Of a stretch of 64,000 nucleotides of DNA, positions 1 to 11,409 are shown in pieces. The stretch spans positions 26,020,167-26,084,166 of the forward strand of contig NC_069135.1 of the NCBI RefSeq assembly GCF_026914265.1. The letters are read 5' to 3'. Position 1 is the first letter of the stretch; the number at the start of each line of letters is the position of its first letter. Position numbers and translations under genes: made by a program. A model generated the notes under the pieces. The model was not told the origin of the DNA. It worked only from the letters and a program-made list of their open reading frames with translations, and searched no databases. The DNA comes from Mya arenaria. Taxonomy: Eukaryota > Mollusca > Bivalvia > Myida > Myidae.

Positions 1-139
1 CCTATCAGACATGGGGCTTCCAGCAGCCAAACTACAGAAACGGGAGTGAACACTGTCTGGCGGCCCTTAAGGTCTTTGACTACAAATGGAGCGACGAGTT
101 TTGCGACTGGGATCGTCTCCAGTATGTCTGTGAAAAGAG
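1..139 (+). CDS. C-type lectin domain, 3' part of an exon (partial gene)
   Basis: Frame from base 3 reads YQTWGFQQPNYRNGSEHC, then WSDEFCDWDRLQYVCEK. This is the second half of a C-type lectin fold: a W-G-F-Q-x-P-N-Y segment where the Ca-site EPN/QPD loop sits, a conserved Cys before the W-S-D strand, and the closing F-C....YVCE cysteine pair. The exon ends at an AG|GTACTG donor (GT at 140-141), leaving a split codon. The start of the domain lies left of the window and no downstream terminal exon was recognised. Such proteins are usually secreted carbohydrate-binding recognition molecules. The QQPN version of the loop does not allow a firm sugar prediction. Confidence 0.85.
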
Positions 140-195
140 GTACTGTATTATTGTATTCAGAGAATGAGGTCATTGTTTTAAATAAACATACATTC

Positions 196-305
196 GAATC
201 CCGTTGGCTCGAACAACCTTGGCGCAAATTCTTGGTTAGGTCGAATTGGATGTAAAGGACAGAGGTAATATCGCCGGTCCCTGGAAGTTCGAGCCAACGG
301 GATTC
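196..305. mobile_element. Short palindromic MITE with perfect 19-bp inverted ends
   Basis: Bases 196-214 read gaatcccgttggctcgaac and bases 287-305 are their exact reverse complement, with a 72-base interior. Nothing in the interior codes. No clear target duplication is visible. The family is unassigned. Confidence 0.6.
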
Positions 306-439
306 AACTGAACTTTGTTCCATAGTTTAATTACAAAATATATTTCAATATACATTATTTGACTGGAAACTGAAAACATACACTTGTGTTTATTATGTTG
401 TTTAATTCTCAAATATGTCTTCATTGTATATAACACTTT

Positions 440-596
440 GGATGGAAGTGGTCTAGTGGTAGAGGCGTCCATTTCTCGTCCAAGATGTCGTGGGTTCGAA
501 CCTGGACAGATGGACGATAAATGGGCACCAATGCTAATTTCTATCAAGGAAAAGGACACGGAAATGATTAGTATCAGCGCATCGGTATCGCTTTAA
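440..596 (+). mobile_element. tRNA-derived SINE
   Basis: A pol III A-box-like segment (ggtctagtggtagagg, from 450) is followed about 40 bases later by a B box (gggttcgaacc, 492-502). The cloverleaf is not complete, because the 3' acceptor strand does not pair with the 5' end. It is therefore a SINE head with a non-tRNA tail rather than a tRNA gene. The 3' limit is estimated. Confidence 0.6.
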
Positions 597-602
597 AACC
601 AA

Positions 603-2085
603 GCTAAAATTAATATGTATTCACTTATAAACATAATCCTTTGAGGACTAATACGGCTATCTATTCAGTATTCATTTATAACTCCAACGGCAAAAACAAC
701 GGTACTTACGTTCGTAACGCATTTCATTTCAGGAAAAATATCAGCAGCCAATTGTATAAAACTGGTTAAGGTTTTGGTTTTGATAAAGTTGGACAAAACA
801 CTTATTGATTGGTCAATATCTATCGAATAAATCACTGTTGACCAATGAAATCGCTTTTATTTGCAAACAAGCCAATACATATCCTGTGTACAGCTTATCC
901 AGTTTTATGCAATTGGTTGCTGCAGGTGTCTTTTTATGCATAAATCATTCTTAAAGATGCACTCTTTCTCCCAGTAAGATTTACCACAATTGATAATATT
1001 GCTTTAATATTCCAAAGGGAATGAATAAATGTCGTAAATAATGGTTCTAAGAAGATACCGGGAGTTTAATTTGAAAGCAATGAGCATAAAACACGGTATT
1101 TCTACCTTAAGAGACTATAGTAGACTACAGTAAATCTTTTAGCATTCACCAATCATTTAATATTTTTGCGCTTTCTATCATTAAATACACGGCTACAATC
1201 TTGTTTTGAGTAATTGATATTTTCCATAAATGCATTATTAAGTAAGTAGTTAAAGGTTTATCACTCAAAATTTAAGTTTGTCATACATGGTTATGTATTG
1301 ATTTTTAATAAGAGTGGCACTTTAAAACTTTTGCTTATGTTCACTAGTGTATTAATTATACATAGTACTAAGCAATGCTACATGGAAAACGTAATTTGTG
1401 AATTATTCAAAACTTTGATAAAGTTCAATATGTTGAAACATTCATTTTTGCTCTTTAAATTGTGCCTTTTCCTTTTTTTCGATCTCTGTATAATGCAAAA
1501 CTATCTAGATCTATTAATACAAAATAGAGAAAACATATAGAGTAAATGAATATGAAGATATAAAGTAAGTTGCATATGGTGGCTCATTTCTACCATGTCG
1601 GCCAAGCGTGTTGGCTAGTTGTCCAGCCCAGTACAACAACTACTGTATAGTCGTATTAGCGCCTTTATGTTGTCGCTTTAGAGTGTTGGTAGGGCTCTAT
1701 CGCGTCAATGTGACGCCCTAACGACAATAAACGAGGGCCCATAAGGACATATATAATATTGATCGATCTACCGTGGCCCCGCCAACACGACGGAGCGAGA
1801 TGCCAGCTTTTAGCTAGCATTGCTCTACGGACATGCGGTATATTTATGAGATTATGATACTATCATTAAACGCACCTTTCTTGTTTTGCAGCAGTACCTC
1901 TGGCGGTGCCATTGTTGGTTGACATTTTGGATGTTTCATGAATAAAATTAAATATTTATCCTTGTTTAGAGTTACTGTATACCTGGGAGTTATTTTAAAT
2001 CCTCTATTTAGCAGTATACAGCAAAATATCGGATAATTTGACTATTTACTTTTAAAAGCATACAACAAAATATCGGAAACCTATC
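603..2085. other. Intergenic, AT-rich, with one foldback
   Basis: No gene is seen. Bases 1590-1850 are GC-richer and can fold: TTGTCG at 1670-1675 pairs with CGACAA at 1722-1727, and AGGGC at 1691-1695 pairs with GCCCT at 1715-1719. An outer pair cgtgttggc / gccaacacg (about 1608 and 1782) encloses it. This is probably an unclassified non-autonomous transposon. Confidence 0.4.
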
Positions 2086-2089
2086 GAGT

Positions 2090-2330
2090 GAGTGCGAAGA
2101 TCGATCCCGAATATGGTTTCCTGCGCCCCGTATATCCCATATCGGGTCGACTACTAACCCCGTGACGTATATATCATGTCGACAACTTGTTTCCAGGTTA
2201 AAATGTTTCGTTAAATCATCGGAATCGGAAAAAGACGTCATTTTGGTACGATATAAATTTCATCATGGACCAATATGGAAAACTATGGGGTCATCACGTG
2301 ACCAGTCCTAGACCAATGGCGTTGCGGCAT
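2090..2330 (+). repeat. Dispersed repeat, copy 1 (second copy inverted at 7385-7680)
   Basis: Shares a run of blocks with the reverse complement of 7385-7680, in the same order: actaaccccgt, gacaact/cct, aaaatgttt, gtcattttgg and cacgtgaccagtcct. It also shares the aatatggtttcct and atatcccatatcg motifs. The copies are diverged, so this is an old interspersed family with no coding capacity. Direct copies of agcaaaata(t/c)cggataatttgac lie at about 2021 and 2342. Confidence 0.5.
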
Positions 2331-2476
2331 TTATGTTGTATAGCAAAATACCGGATAATTTGACGACTTATTTTCATAAAAGTCGGGTGTTCTAGTTCTA
2401 TAGAAGATCAGATCAAGTGACATTACCGAGGCACACAAATCAAAATAACCATGGTAACCTTAAAAAGGGAGAATAC

Positions 2477-3271
2477 TAGGTATGCAAACGAATATTCGAT
2501 CGAACGTTTGGTATTCGAATGTCAAAATCGGTATTCGAATATTCGATGTTTTTGTTGAATAAATAAATTAATAAACATTTTGCCTAAAACTGTGTTCTTC
2601 GTATGTCTTGATTTTACAACGATTGGCCCCTTATGCCAGAGGTGTGAACTTGATGACACTATACACGTGTCATATCGGATACATCGTCGGAAATAGTTGA
2701 CGGGGACTTTTTACTGGCTGTTAGACAAATGACATTAAACACATTCCAATTCTTTTGGGTACATTTAAATGACCATGCATATTAAGGGTTTAAGAGATCG
2801 GGCTTTATACCAATCTGTTGTCATCACTGCTAATCAAGCTTGGCGATAATGGTCAAATCGCCTTGATGATAAGAAGGACATATGCTAGTTATGTGCTTTA
2901 AACTGTTTTCCATATTTCGATATAACGCTCTTGCCTAGAAAAGTAACTGTATGGTTAAGCGTTTAAGGGTATACGTTTTGTATTGTTGTACGATACATCA
3001 GTCAAAATCGACGTTTGGCCATGGTTGGTGAAGTTTTCTATAAATATATTTCGTAAACATCAATCCCAGAACGAGGCTGCAAGTCTCACGTTGGCGCATA
3101 TCGTCATTTAACCTGGAAAATACGAAATTCCCCAATCTTATTATCCCATGCTATTACGTTAGTTAATAATAGTGTACTACAATTCTTAAAGTTTATTTCG
3201 ATATTCGAATATTCGATCGAAAAAATTACCAAATATTCGAATATCAATTTTGCCATTCGTTTGCATCCCTA
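2477..3271. mobile_element. Non-autonomous hAT-like element, 795 bp
   Basis: The left end reads TAGGTATGCAAACGAAT and the right end is the complement of TAGGGATGCAAACGAAT, a 17-bp inverted pair with one mismatch. Sub-terminal AATATTCGATCG motifs are repeated on both sides. Flanks are gagaatac (2469-2476) and gaaaatac (3272-3279), an 8-bp target duplication with one change, which is the hAT signature. No transposase reading frame is present. Confidence 0.7.
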
Positions 3272-3279
3272 GAAAATAC

Positions 3280-4530
3280 ACATCCTTTTTGGACGGTGCC
3301 CCTCAGGGCCCGTCCTAAGTAGGCACATCAGCCGAGCAAACTACAAGCCAAAGAACGCCAGTGCGCTCAGTAAATAGTTCTCATCATTGTTTTGAATACA
3401 CAGCTGATTTAAAGTGGTTGTTACATAGCTTTTTTCTAAAATGTCTGGGCGAATAGTGAGAGAAGTGGGTCATGTATAATTTATTGACAATTGGTACTGA
3501 AATCAAAAATTTATATTGATAAATCATTTCGCCAATATTGACTACTACATGGAAATAGTTCCACTACATTACTACAAATTTTCATTCGGAACCTCTCGGC
3601 CATTTTACTGTATCGATAAAATTAAATCCGTAAATGTTTCGAACTGAATACTGAAGTACATTGTTGCTAAACATAATTAATTCAATACTTTGAACTATCG
3701 AAATATTTTAAAATATATATCATACTGTAGACTCTTTTAGTAGAATCATCAAAATATGATGTGTTAATGGCATGACCCAAAATGACCCGGTTTATCCAAG
3801 ATGGCGGATGAATCAACACATGTCCGTGGAATTTCCGATGTCAAATCGGATTTAAGGCATCACACTCGAGTTTTACAATGGATTGTTAGTGCTAAAAAGG
3901 AGAATTAAAAATAATTAATTGAATAACATCATCACCTTGTGGTCAAATTGGCTGAATTTAACGCAATACAATTAATGACTGAAATGCATCTGGTGAAAGG
4001 TCACCCACCACTAAAAGTAAGTTGCAGTAAAACACGGAAATACAAACTAAGTGAAAATCCAAAAAACAATGACGTCGTTTTGCTTCGTGCCATTACTAGC
4101 ATAAGTAGATGTTAATAATTGTTGCAAATATTGATGTGAAAAATAATGATAATATAAATAACTCGAAACAATTTGCCATCTGCGTCACAGTTGTCATCTT
4201 TCTGCATAGTTCAGTAGGGTATTTCAGATTTTCTTTAAAATTGTGATATTAATGCACCAGTCAATTGTGACCACGGCCACCCCAGGTCCGGGGATATACG
4301 GGGAATAGCCGGTGAAATGGGTCGTGTTGATGCTTTTCAGGTGGCCCCACATTGCCGGGTAAATGCGGTGGTTTTGTCTGTTTTAAATACAGCGGATAAT
4401 TGGCCTTGCCTAGAGTCCCCGGGGTGCAGGGACTTTGTTGGGGATTTTACCAACTGTTCGTCTCCGCATGGTATGGAATTTAGCCGGTTTTGGCTGTACT
4501 GAAAGTCCAAATCCCTGCTATTCCCAAGAT

Positions 4531-4531
<1 letters not shown>
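3280..4531. other. Intergenic; GC-rich block before the G run
   Basis: No gene is seen. Bases 4270-4530 are GC-rich (ggggatatacggggaat, ccccggggtgcagggac) and stand out from the AT-rich surroundings. They may be a fragment of an unrecognised repeat ending in the G homopolymer. The rest is plain AT-rich sequence. Confidence 0.4.

Positions 4532-4597
<66 letters not shown>
4532..4597 (+). repeat. 66-base poly(G) run
   Basis: An uninterrupted run of 66 G between a C at 4531 and a T at 4598. It is strongly G-quadruplex prone. Its true length in the genome is uncertain because sequencers and assemblers handle such runs badly. Confidence 0.9.
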
Positions 4598-4598
<1 letters not shown>

Positions 4599-4718
4599 GG
4601 TTACAATTGACTGACCAGTGCATAATTTGGTTGCCTTTATGCCATGTTGATCTGATTCATACCATAGTAAAATATTTTCTTCAACTGTAACAACACTTCA
4701 ATATTAAAGATTGCATTG

Positions 4719-4816
4719 CAAAACAGGTACATGAAAGTTTCACATAATTTATCTTGAGCCAATATCACAAAACAGGAACATGAAAGTTTCACATAATTTA
4801 TCTTTAGCCAATATCA
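4719..4816. repeat. Two-copy 49-bp tandem duplication
   Basis: Two copies starting at 4719 and 4768 share caaaacagg(t/a)acatgaaag and the following 30 bases with two mismatches in all. Confidence 0.85.
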
Positions 4817-4819
4817 TTG

Positions 4820-5560
4820 TTTAATCACACAAGTGTGTATAATTACACAAGTGTTTCATTCAACACTTAAATTCCGATCAGCTTCTGTCAACATAGCATT
4901 GCCATTTTGGACCTATCTGGCTGATGCGTGTCATCTTGAAGCTCAATATGCATCAAGTCGAAAATTATAGATGTGTTCACTATGTGATGTGCCATATCAA
5001 AAATGGTAAAAAATCATTCAATGTACAATTATTTGAACTAAATAAACTTAGTGCTTGAAATGTCATTCTTGGCTAGGAGAAAAAGTTGGATGTGGACATG
5101 AAGACTCGCCAAAACAAAACTTGTCCAAGACTCTGAAGTTGCTGTGTATTTGGACTAGTCAAGTATTAAACTTTTCAACAAGATAAAGTTACTATTAATG
5201 ATCCTGGCATTAGGACACGGAGCTAGCCTGTCTGTATTATCTGGATGGTGCTAAGCCCCTGGTGAGCCTTAAATGCCTTGATTTGAAATCTGCCACTTAT
5301 TATTCTCTATCATTTACTACACTTTTTTCAGGTAAGTGTAAATTACAGTATTTTCTTGTATGTTAAAATTAACAATGGTAAAAGATAATGCATAACTTAA
5401 TTGTGCATGCTGGGGATATCAATATTGTATACATGCATATAGCTTTACGGATATTTACAGTGTTTAAATAGCTCAAAAGGGTCTTACTCAATGAAAAAAA
5501 AATAATCAAAATACTGGAATGTAGACAGGATTTTGACATTTTTTGGCAATTAATTAAATT
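4820..5560. other. Intergenic, nothing recognised
   Basis: AT-rich sequence with only short chance reading frames on both strands. No repeat ends or RNA signals stand out. Confidence 0.4.
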
Positions 5561-5853
5561 CAAGGACGTAGCCAGGCTGTACTAAATGTGAGAGGCTATG
5601 GGATGGGGAATTCCTGTAACCGTAGGAGGTTAAGGGGGGCTGCTCCCCACAGAAAAAAATTTAAGTGATTTTTAAGGCTGTGTCAGATATCTAGCACAGA
5701 GGAACAATGCTTTCTATAGCTGATCTTCCCTTTAAGGTTTTATTATGATGTCAAAACATAACCCTCGACTTTGATGCCATGTTTGGCCATTTTTTCGTTT
5801 TTCAAATTGATGTTACGCATGTGCGTAAGTGTGTAACGCTGGCTACGCCCCTG
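5561..5853. mobile_element. Small inverted-terminal element, hAT-like ends
   Basis: The left end caaggacgtagccag and the right end ctggctacgcccctg are near-perfect inverted repeats of the CAGGGGCGTAGCCAG type. The flanks share aaatt on both sides. At 293 bp and without a reading frame it is a MITE-sized element. Confidence 0.55.
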
Positions 5854-6552
5854 AAATTGTTCTGTTGCAATTTTGGGCAAATCATTCTCATTGGTATGCC
5901 TATCAAGCATCAAACATGTATGTCTAAAAAAGATCAATAAAAACAAGCCATATTACTGAAATGTTCAAGGCCAACAGATCCCTTCAGAGAAAATCATGCA
6001 TAACCCTTGTATATACATATACATGTATTCTTCCTCCAAACAGAGACCTGGTATGTTAATTTGCATATTTAATCCAGGACATCCACATACTATGAATGCA
6101 CTTCCCCCTTTGGCAGAATGTTACATTAACCTTATTCGTTATTTCAATTTATTTCTGAAGACAGCATGAACTTTTATAGAAAAGGAGTTATTTAGTCTGA
6201 CAGCCTGTGATTTTTTTTCAATCAGAAGGAAATTTTGCAATTTTAACATGGCCATGTTTTGACATGCTTGCACAGTGTGTGAATTGTGATCAAAATTGTG
6301 CTTGGTTTATTTTGTGCTAATGCCTATATCTTGGACTTGACATATTTCTTAGTTACCACATGGCTTGTTCCAAAGGGTAAAGCATTTGGAAATGTCAGTT
6401 CAAACCTGATAAATATGAAATTCTTTTCCTTAATTCAATTTTGATATTTTCAAAACACCCTCTTTTTTAAAAACTTGTTTTAATAGATGTTTATGGATAA
6501 GAAGACTCTTAATTTGAACATCAACTTGTTTAGACTAAGAAATAATGAGCCC
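5854..6552. other. Intergenic, nothing recognised
   Basis: AT-rich; no gene, repeat ends or RNA signals seen. Confidence 0.4.
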
Positions 6553-6920
6553 TTAAAGCTGCACTCCTACAGATTGACTATTTTAACAGCTTCTTTTATT
6601 TTTTGTTTTGGAAAGAGCAAATTATTGCGTAAATATATATGTGCAAACCAATAATAAGATATCTGACAAAATATCAGATCTTAGATTTTCATATATATGT
6701 TCAAAAATCGATGCTTAATGGCTTAAACTGATACTAACGGTTAAAGAAAAAATGCATAAAACATCGATTTTTGAACTTTAGTATAAGAATCTATGATCTG
6801 ATTTTTTGTCAGCAGTCTTATATTACTGGTTTCCATGGATTTTCGCAAAAAAATGGCTCGTTCGAAGACAAAAAATAAAGAAGTTGTCAATACTTTCAAT
6901 CTGTGTGAGTGCAGCTTTAA
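6553..6920. mobile_element. Palindromic MITE with TTAA target, copy 1
   Basis: TTAAAGCTGCACTCCTACAG at the left and its inverted form ending GCAGCTTTAA at the right. The arms carry further inverted matches (atcgatttttgaac near 6765; cagtttaagcc near 6730). The TTAA duplication suggests mobilisation by a piggyBac- or Kolobok-type transposase. The related copy lies at 40394-40688. Confidence 0.75.
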
Positions 6921-7384
6921 CAACAAAAATAGAATAAACCTACAATTAAGCAAATGAAATTTCAGATAGGCATAAATGAAGTGCTATCCTTAATCATTAA
7001 CAATTTCATTCTTCAAGTTTGGTTTTTCCTCAGCCTACTGTCACTCACCTGATGCACAATCCCTGCATAAGATTTTACGTCGACAATGAATTAGACAATG
7101 AGGTTGTTTTCTAAGTCAATTGAATGACCTAAAGTAACTAGCTTAATGATTAAGAAGGGCTCATTATCATCGATCACTCCACCCATTCTGAATAATGTTT
7201 ATTCATAAAGATTTTTTTTTTCGTGTTTTTTTTATTTACTTTTATACTTTATATCCAGTTAAATACAGCCATCACACATTTGTTCTCTCCTAAATACACA
7301 TGGGTATATCAATATAACATTGGTCTATTTCAATTGGTCAAAAAAATATAACAACTCCAATATTTATGAAACACCGCTGTTGGT
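6921..7384. other. Intergenic, nothing recognised
   Basis: AT-rich with T and A runs near 7210. No feature could be supported. Confidence 0.35.
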
Positions 7385-7680
7385 CAAGGACAGGTCACGC
7401 GGTGACACCACATTTTTCCATTTTCCAAATTTAAATTACACCAAAATGGCTTCTTTATTCGGATTTGATGAATATTTCAATGAATAAATAAAACATTTAA
7501 ACAGGGTAAGAGGTTGTCAACGTTATACTTACATTACGGGGTTAGTAGGTGACATAGTATTGGAAATATGGGGGGCAAGAATCCATATTTAGGTTCGAGC
7601 TTCACTCCACCGCAATATGGTTTCCTTTACATTGAATATCCCATATCGCGGGCTACCTACTGACCATGGAACTTATAGTA
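7385..7680 (-). repeat. Dispersed repeat, copy 2 (inverted relative to 2090-2330)
   Basis: The reverse complement matches 2090-2330 block by block. Inside it, ggggttagtaggtgac (about 7539) and gggctacctactgacc (about 7650) are inverted, giving a palindromic end of the kind seen in MITEs. Confidence 0.5.
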
Positions 7681-8139
7681 TCCTTCCACATGTTTTTAAA
7701 CAAATTCATAGACAAGAATGTTTTTTTCAAATGACAATTTGTCATTTTGTATTCATTGTGATGAAAAAATGTCAAATGAAATTTCCAATCAATTCTTAAG
7801 AGGAAAATGTGATATTTATCTTATCTCCTGATAAAAACTTTCAATCACGTTGGGTACTGAATGGGGTACTATATTGGTTTAAATAGGAAATGACGTCATG
7901 AACACATAGTTATCTATGACTTCATCTTTAAATACCGGTGACCATTATGATGTCACAATTAAAAAAAGTTTAGTTTTTTGTTTTTATTCCTTTCTGCTGT
8001 ACTTGATATCACCTTTATATGTATTCTTCTTACAAACAGTGTGAGAATGATCGCATGATTTTTTGGTTTGAAATTTTTACTAATACAAATTTTTGCAATG
8101 CATGCTTGTAGTGCAGAGAATAGCATTGCTTTAATGGTA

Positions 8140-8708
8140 CATGTTAATTAATGGTACTAATTAATCAAGAAAGATAACTCTAGTTTGCATTTAATGCAAA
8201 TAATGACCCTTTCAAAAATTTAAGTGTCCCGACAGAATACCGGACTTCGAAGTTCAGGTGTCCCTCCTGAAAATTTGGTGTCCTCGGGATCCCGGGACCC
8301 TGTTAGTGTCGAACACTGCTTTATTATTCGACTTAAAAATTCTGGTTAAGGTTTTGCTTTATTATTTGACATATAAATTCAAATACATCATGTATTGCAT
8401 TGAAACTTTATACACAGGGTCCCAACTATTCAACCTTCTTTAATAATCAGGAAAGATAACTCTTTTATATTTTATCATTTTTGCCCCTTTATTATGCAAC
8501 TTAGAAATACTGGTTAAAGTTTCAAGCATTGGACTTAAAATTTTCCATGTAACCACATTCATGTTAATATCTCAACAAATACATAATGTATTGCATTGAA
8601 ATTTAATCTAATTTTACAGTGATCCATGTTTCGCCAAAACTTTTTAATCCTTACACTGAACAGCGGCGTAATAGTCGAGCACGCAGTCTCTGTGAAAGCT
8701 CTTGTTTA
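8140..8708. mobile_element. Tandem-repeat element with a nested insertion
   Basis: Two diverged copies of a unit begin (a/g)gaaagataactct at about 8168 and 8449, each followed by a ctttattat..cnacttanaaattctggtta segment. The unit is interrupted at about 8212-8315 by a shorter element ending gtgtcgaacactg. The right end (cagcggcgtaatagtcgagc...aaagctcttgtt) looks like the terminus of a bivalve interspersed repeat. No coding potential. Confidence 0.45.
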
Positions 8709-8869
8709 CTAAAGAAGTAAAACAGGTAACTTGTTTTTGCTGTTTTTACTTAAAGAATATTTTGATAAAAAGATACTAAGACTCGTCATCATATAATTGA
8801 CTGTATTATACAACTCGTCAAGGAAATATGTTAGTATGATCGACAAAGGCTAAGTTATTTACACATTTC

Positions 8870-9650
8870 CTGAAGTTGTTGAATATGTTTTTTAAAGCTT
8901 CATCAATGAAAACTTGACATTTGTACTGTTTTGAAAACAAACATATATTTATATATGTCGTTCTCGGATGACCCTGACTGGGACCTTTTTGACCTAATTA
9001 TTTTTTAGAGCTATATCATTTTGGACAGTTTTGAAAACAATATTTAATGTTGTCTTTTGATGACCTAGATTATGGCCTTTTGACACACATTAAAATTTGA
9101 AGCTTCAGCCATGAAATTAAGACCTTTGATTCGAAATCAAAAATCAAAATTGTGCTTTGATAACGTTGTCCTTTCGACATACTTTCCTATTTTTAAGCTA
9201 CTTCAATGAAAGTTTTTAGTACAGTTTTCAAAACAAAAAGCAATGTTGTGCTTTGATGACATAGAATATGATTTTTGACATACATTCTATTTTTGAAGCA
9301 ACAGCAAAGAAATTTAGACCATGTGTATAACTTTTAAAACAAATATCAATATTATTGTACTTGGATAACCTTTATAATTACCGTTTGACCATCTTTTCTA
9401 TTCTAAGGTACTGCAACGAAAGTTCAGTAAGTTTTGCAAAACAATTATCAATGTTGTCCTCAGATCTTCTTTACTGTGACCTTTTGACCCTCTTTCATAA
9501 AATGTACTGCTTTAAGAATAATTATACATGTTGTGTTTGGCTAACCATGATTGTGACATTTCCACTTACTTTTTTTATTTTTGTGGCCTCTGCAATAAAA
9601 TGTTGCTATGTTTGGAAAACAATTCATCATTGTTGTTCTCGTGTTACTTT
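8870..9650. repeat. Highly diverged tandem repeat, period about 95-115 bp
   Basis: Repeated motifs keep the same order through the block: tttgac(a/c), then a tattttt(g/a)aag(c) (t)acagcaatgaaa stretch, then gttttgaaaacaaatatcaatgttgt, then (c)tttgatgacc. The tttgac motif falls near 8985, 9077, 9174, 9268, 9383 and 9484. Weaker traces continue to about 10330. The short open frames here (for example 9355-9717) are by-products. Confidence 0.55.
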
Positions 9651-9651
9651 A

Positions 9652-9830
9652 AAGGGACTGTTCACCAGATTGGCACCATTTTTTTTTCCTGTAACGCAAC
9701 TCAGGACAATTATTTAATAGAATGTGTTATGCTTTGAATCATAATTATAGAGAAAGGACCAAAATGTAAAAAAATAGCAGTCCAGCGTTGTATCCACTGT
9801 GCTACAAAGGCTTACTCCAAACCGGTGGTA
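9652..9830 (-). mobile_element. tRNA-related SINE, minus strand
   Basis: Read on the minus strand, the head carries a near-consensus pol III A box (TAGCACAGTGGATACAACGC). The opposite end reads ggtgaacagtccctttaaag, a tail common in bivalve interspersed repeats. No clear B box is left, so the copy is old. Confidence 0.45.
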
Positions 9831-10330
9831 TATTTAAGCTATATACCTTCGTAGACATACTCAGTAATATGTTTAATGGAAAAATACAAAATCACTGCTT
9901 AGCTAAAATAAATTGTAAACTATGTGGTACTTCAGTTAGTAAGATTCAATGCATTCTACACATTAATACCAAGTTTATGTCAGTTTTCGACAATTGTTTT
10001 TCTTGCAAATTGATCATCTTGTGCACAGTTGCTTCAGCTAAGGCCTACGTTTCTAATTTTGAGTACAACATTGAACTTTGGACCATGTATACTGTTTTAA
10101 AAAACATATGTTAATGTTATGGTTCAGTTATCTTGATTGTGTCCTTTTGGCGTATTTGTTATGCAACTGGAATGAAATTTTGACTATGAAGTAGTTCTGC
10201 AAACAAACATTAACGATGATATTGCCAGGTGACATTTTCATCAACTTTTCAAAGCTACAGCATTAAGATGAATAATTATGTTTGGAAAATAAATATCAAG
10301 CTCAGATATTTGGTTTGAAGCATTGTCTAA

Positions 10331-11405
10331 TTGTCCTCACCTAAAAGTGTTCAAATTATGCTTCTTTATTCAAGATTAGGTTCCGATGATTTTCTGTGTT
10401 TATAAGAGGAAGGACTTAGTTCTGCAGACCGAACAATGTCACCGTCCATCAGCACTTTCAGTGCTTTGATTCACTATCAACTGCCTCCATTTAATATTTA
10501 TGTGGCATGTTTAACGCAGCTCTTCTCATATATCGATCCATTTCACCAATGCTTACTAGACGCGGGTCTCTTAAAGTTTATTCATACTCAGTATAATTAA
10601 TCAGGAAGAATTTAACAAACACAGTGGCGTATCATTGATTTGACGTTTTAGAGGTTGCAATTTATTTGTGCGACTTGGTTTATGTGCCTCTTCCGTCAGT
10701 CCGTCCGCAGCCATTACTACATAACTAAGCGACATAAGTTAGCGAATCTTGTGTGAAGTGTGTATAACAACAGTGCGGTTGTGTACGCGCACGATTCTTT
10801 TAGATCGGGTCAGCTTATACAAAAGCTTTACGTAAAGGTCACCTTTAATAAGATCAAGTAAAACACTTTACATTTGTCTTGGTATAACATGTATTTATCT
10901 CCTTTAAAAGAGCTAAAGAGGAAAATATTTTTAGGAAAATCACGAGTAATGTGGCCAGATGAAATTAGACACATATCTATTACGCACAAACTTTTGGAGA
11001 TAGGGTCCTGGCGTGTGTTATCCGTTATCGACAGGAATATTGTTAAAGGCATACTAGCAAATCCAGCCTTGACGATTAGAGTCCATATCTGATGTGTAGC
11101 TTGACAACATGAGTCTGTTGGTCACATAAATGCCGTGAGCGTTCGAGCAGATTTAGTGACACGTTGTCCCAAACACGTCATTTTGAAATACTGTCCAAGA
11201 CCAGTTACAATATTCGACTAAAGCCACAGGAAGAAAAATACACCCCATTGTTTTGCAGCCATGCCTTTGATGTATCAAATGGCATGTAAACCTTTCCAGA
11301 AGGTTACCTCAGGAACATTCCCGTAAAATTTGGGACACGAAGCCATCCGTTTCGGTTTTAATTGAAATTATTTAAAATATAATCACGCGAACCATATGAC
11401 GTAAA
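10331..11405. other. Intergenic, nothing recognised
   Basis: No exon-like frame with splice sites, no RNA gene and no repeat ends were recognised. The open frame at 10874-11092 shows no family motif. Confidence 0.35.
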
Positions 11406-11409
11406 TTTT

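Noticed and set aside
46-255. 69-residue frame at the left edge
   Set aside because: Out of frame with the C-type lectin exon, which explains bases 1-139.
4490-4690. Poly-glycine open frame
   Set aside because: Created by the 66-base G run.
9355-10114. Overlapping 108-120-residue frames
   Set aside because: Sit in diverged tandem repeat and SINE sequence, with no domain motif.
10874-11092. 72-residue plus-strand frame with Lys-rich start
   Set aside because: No motif match and no splice context.
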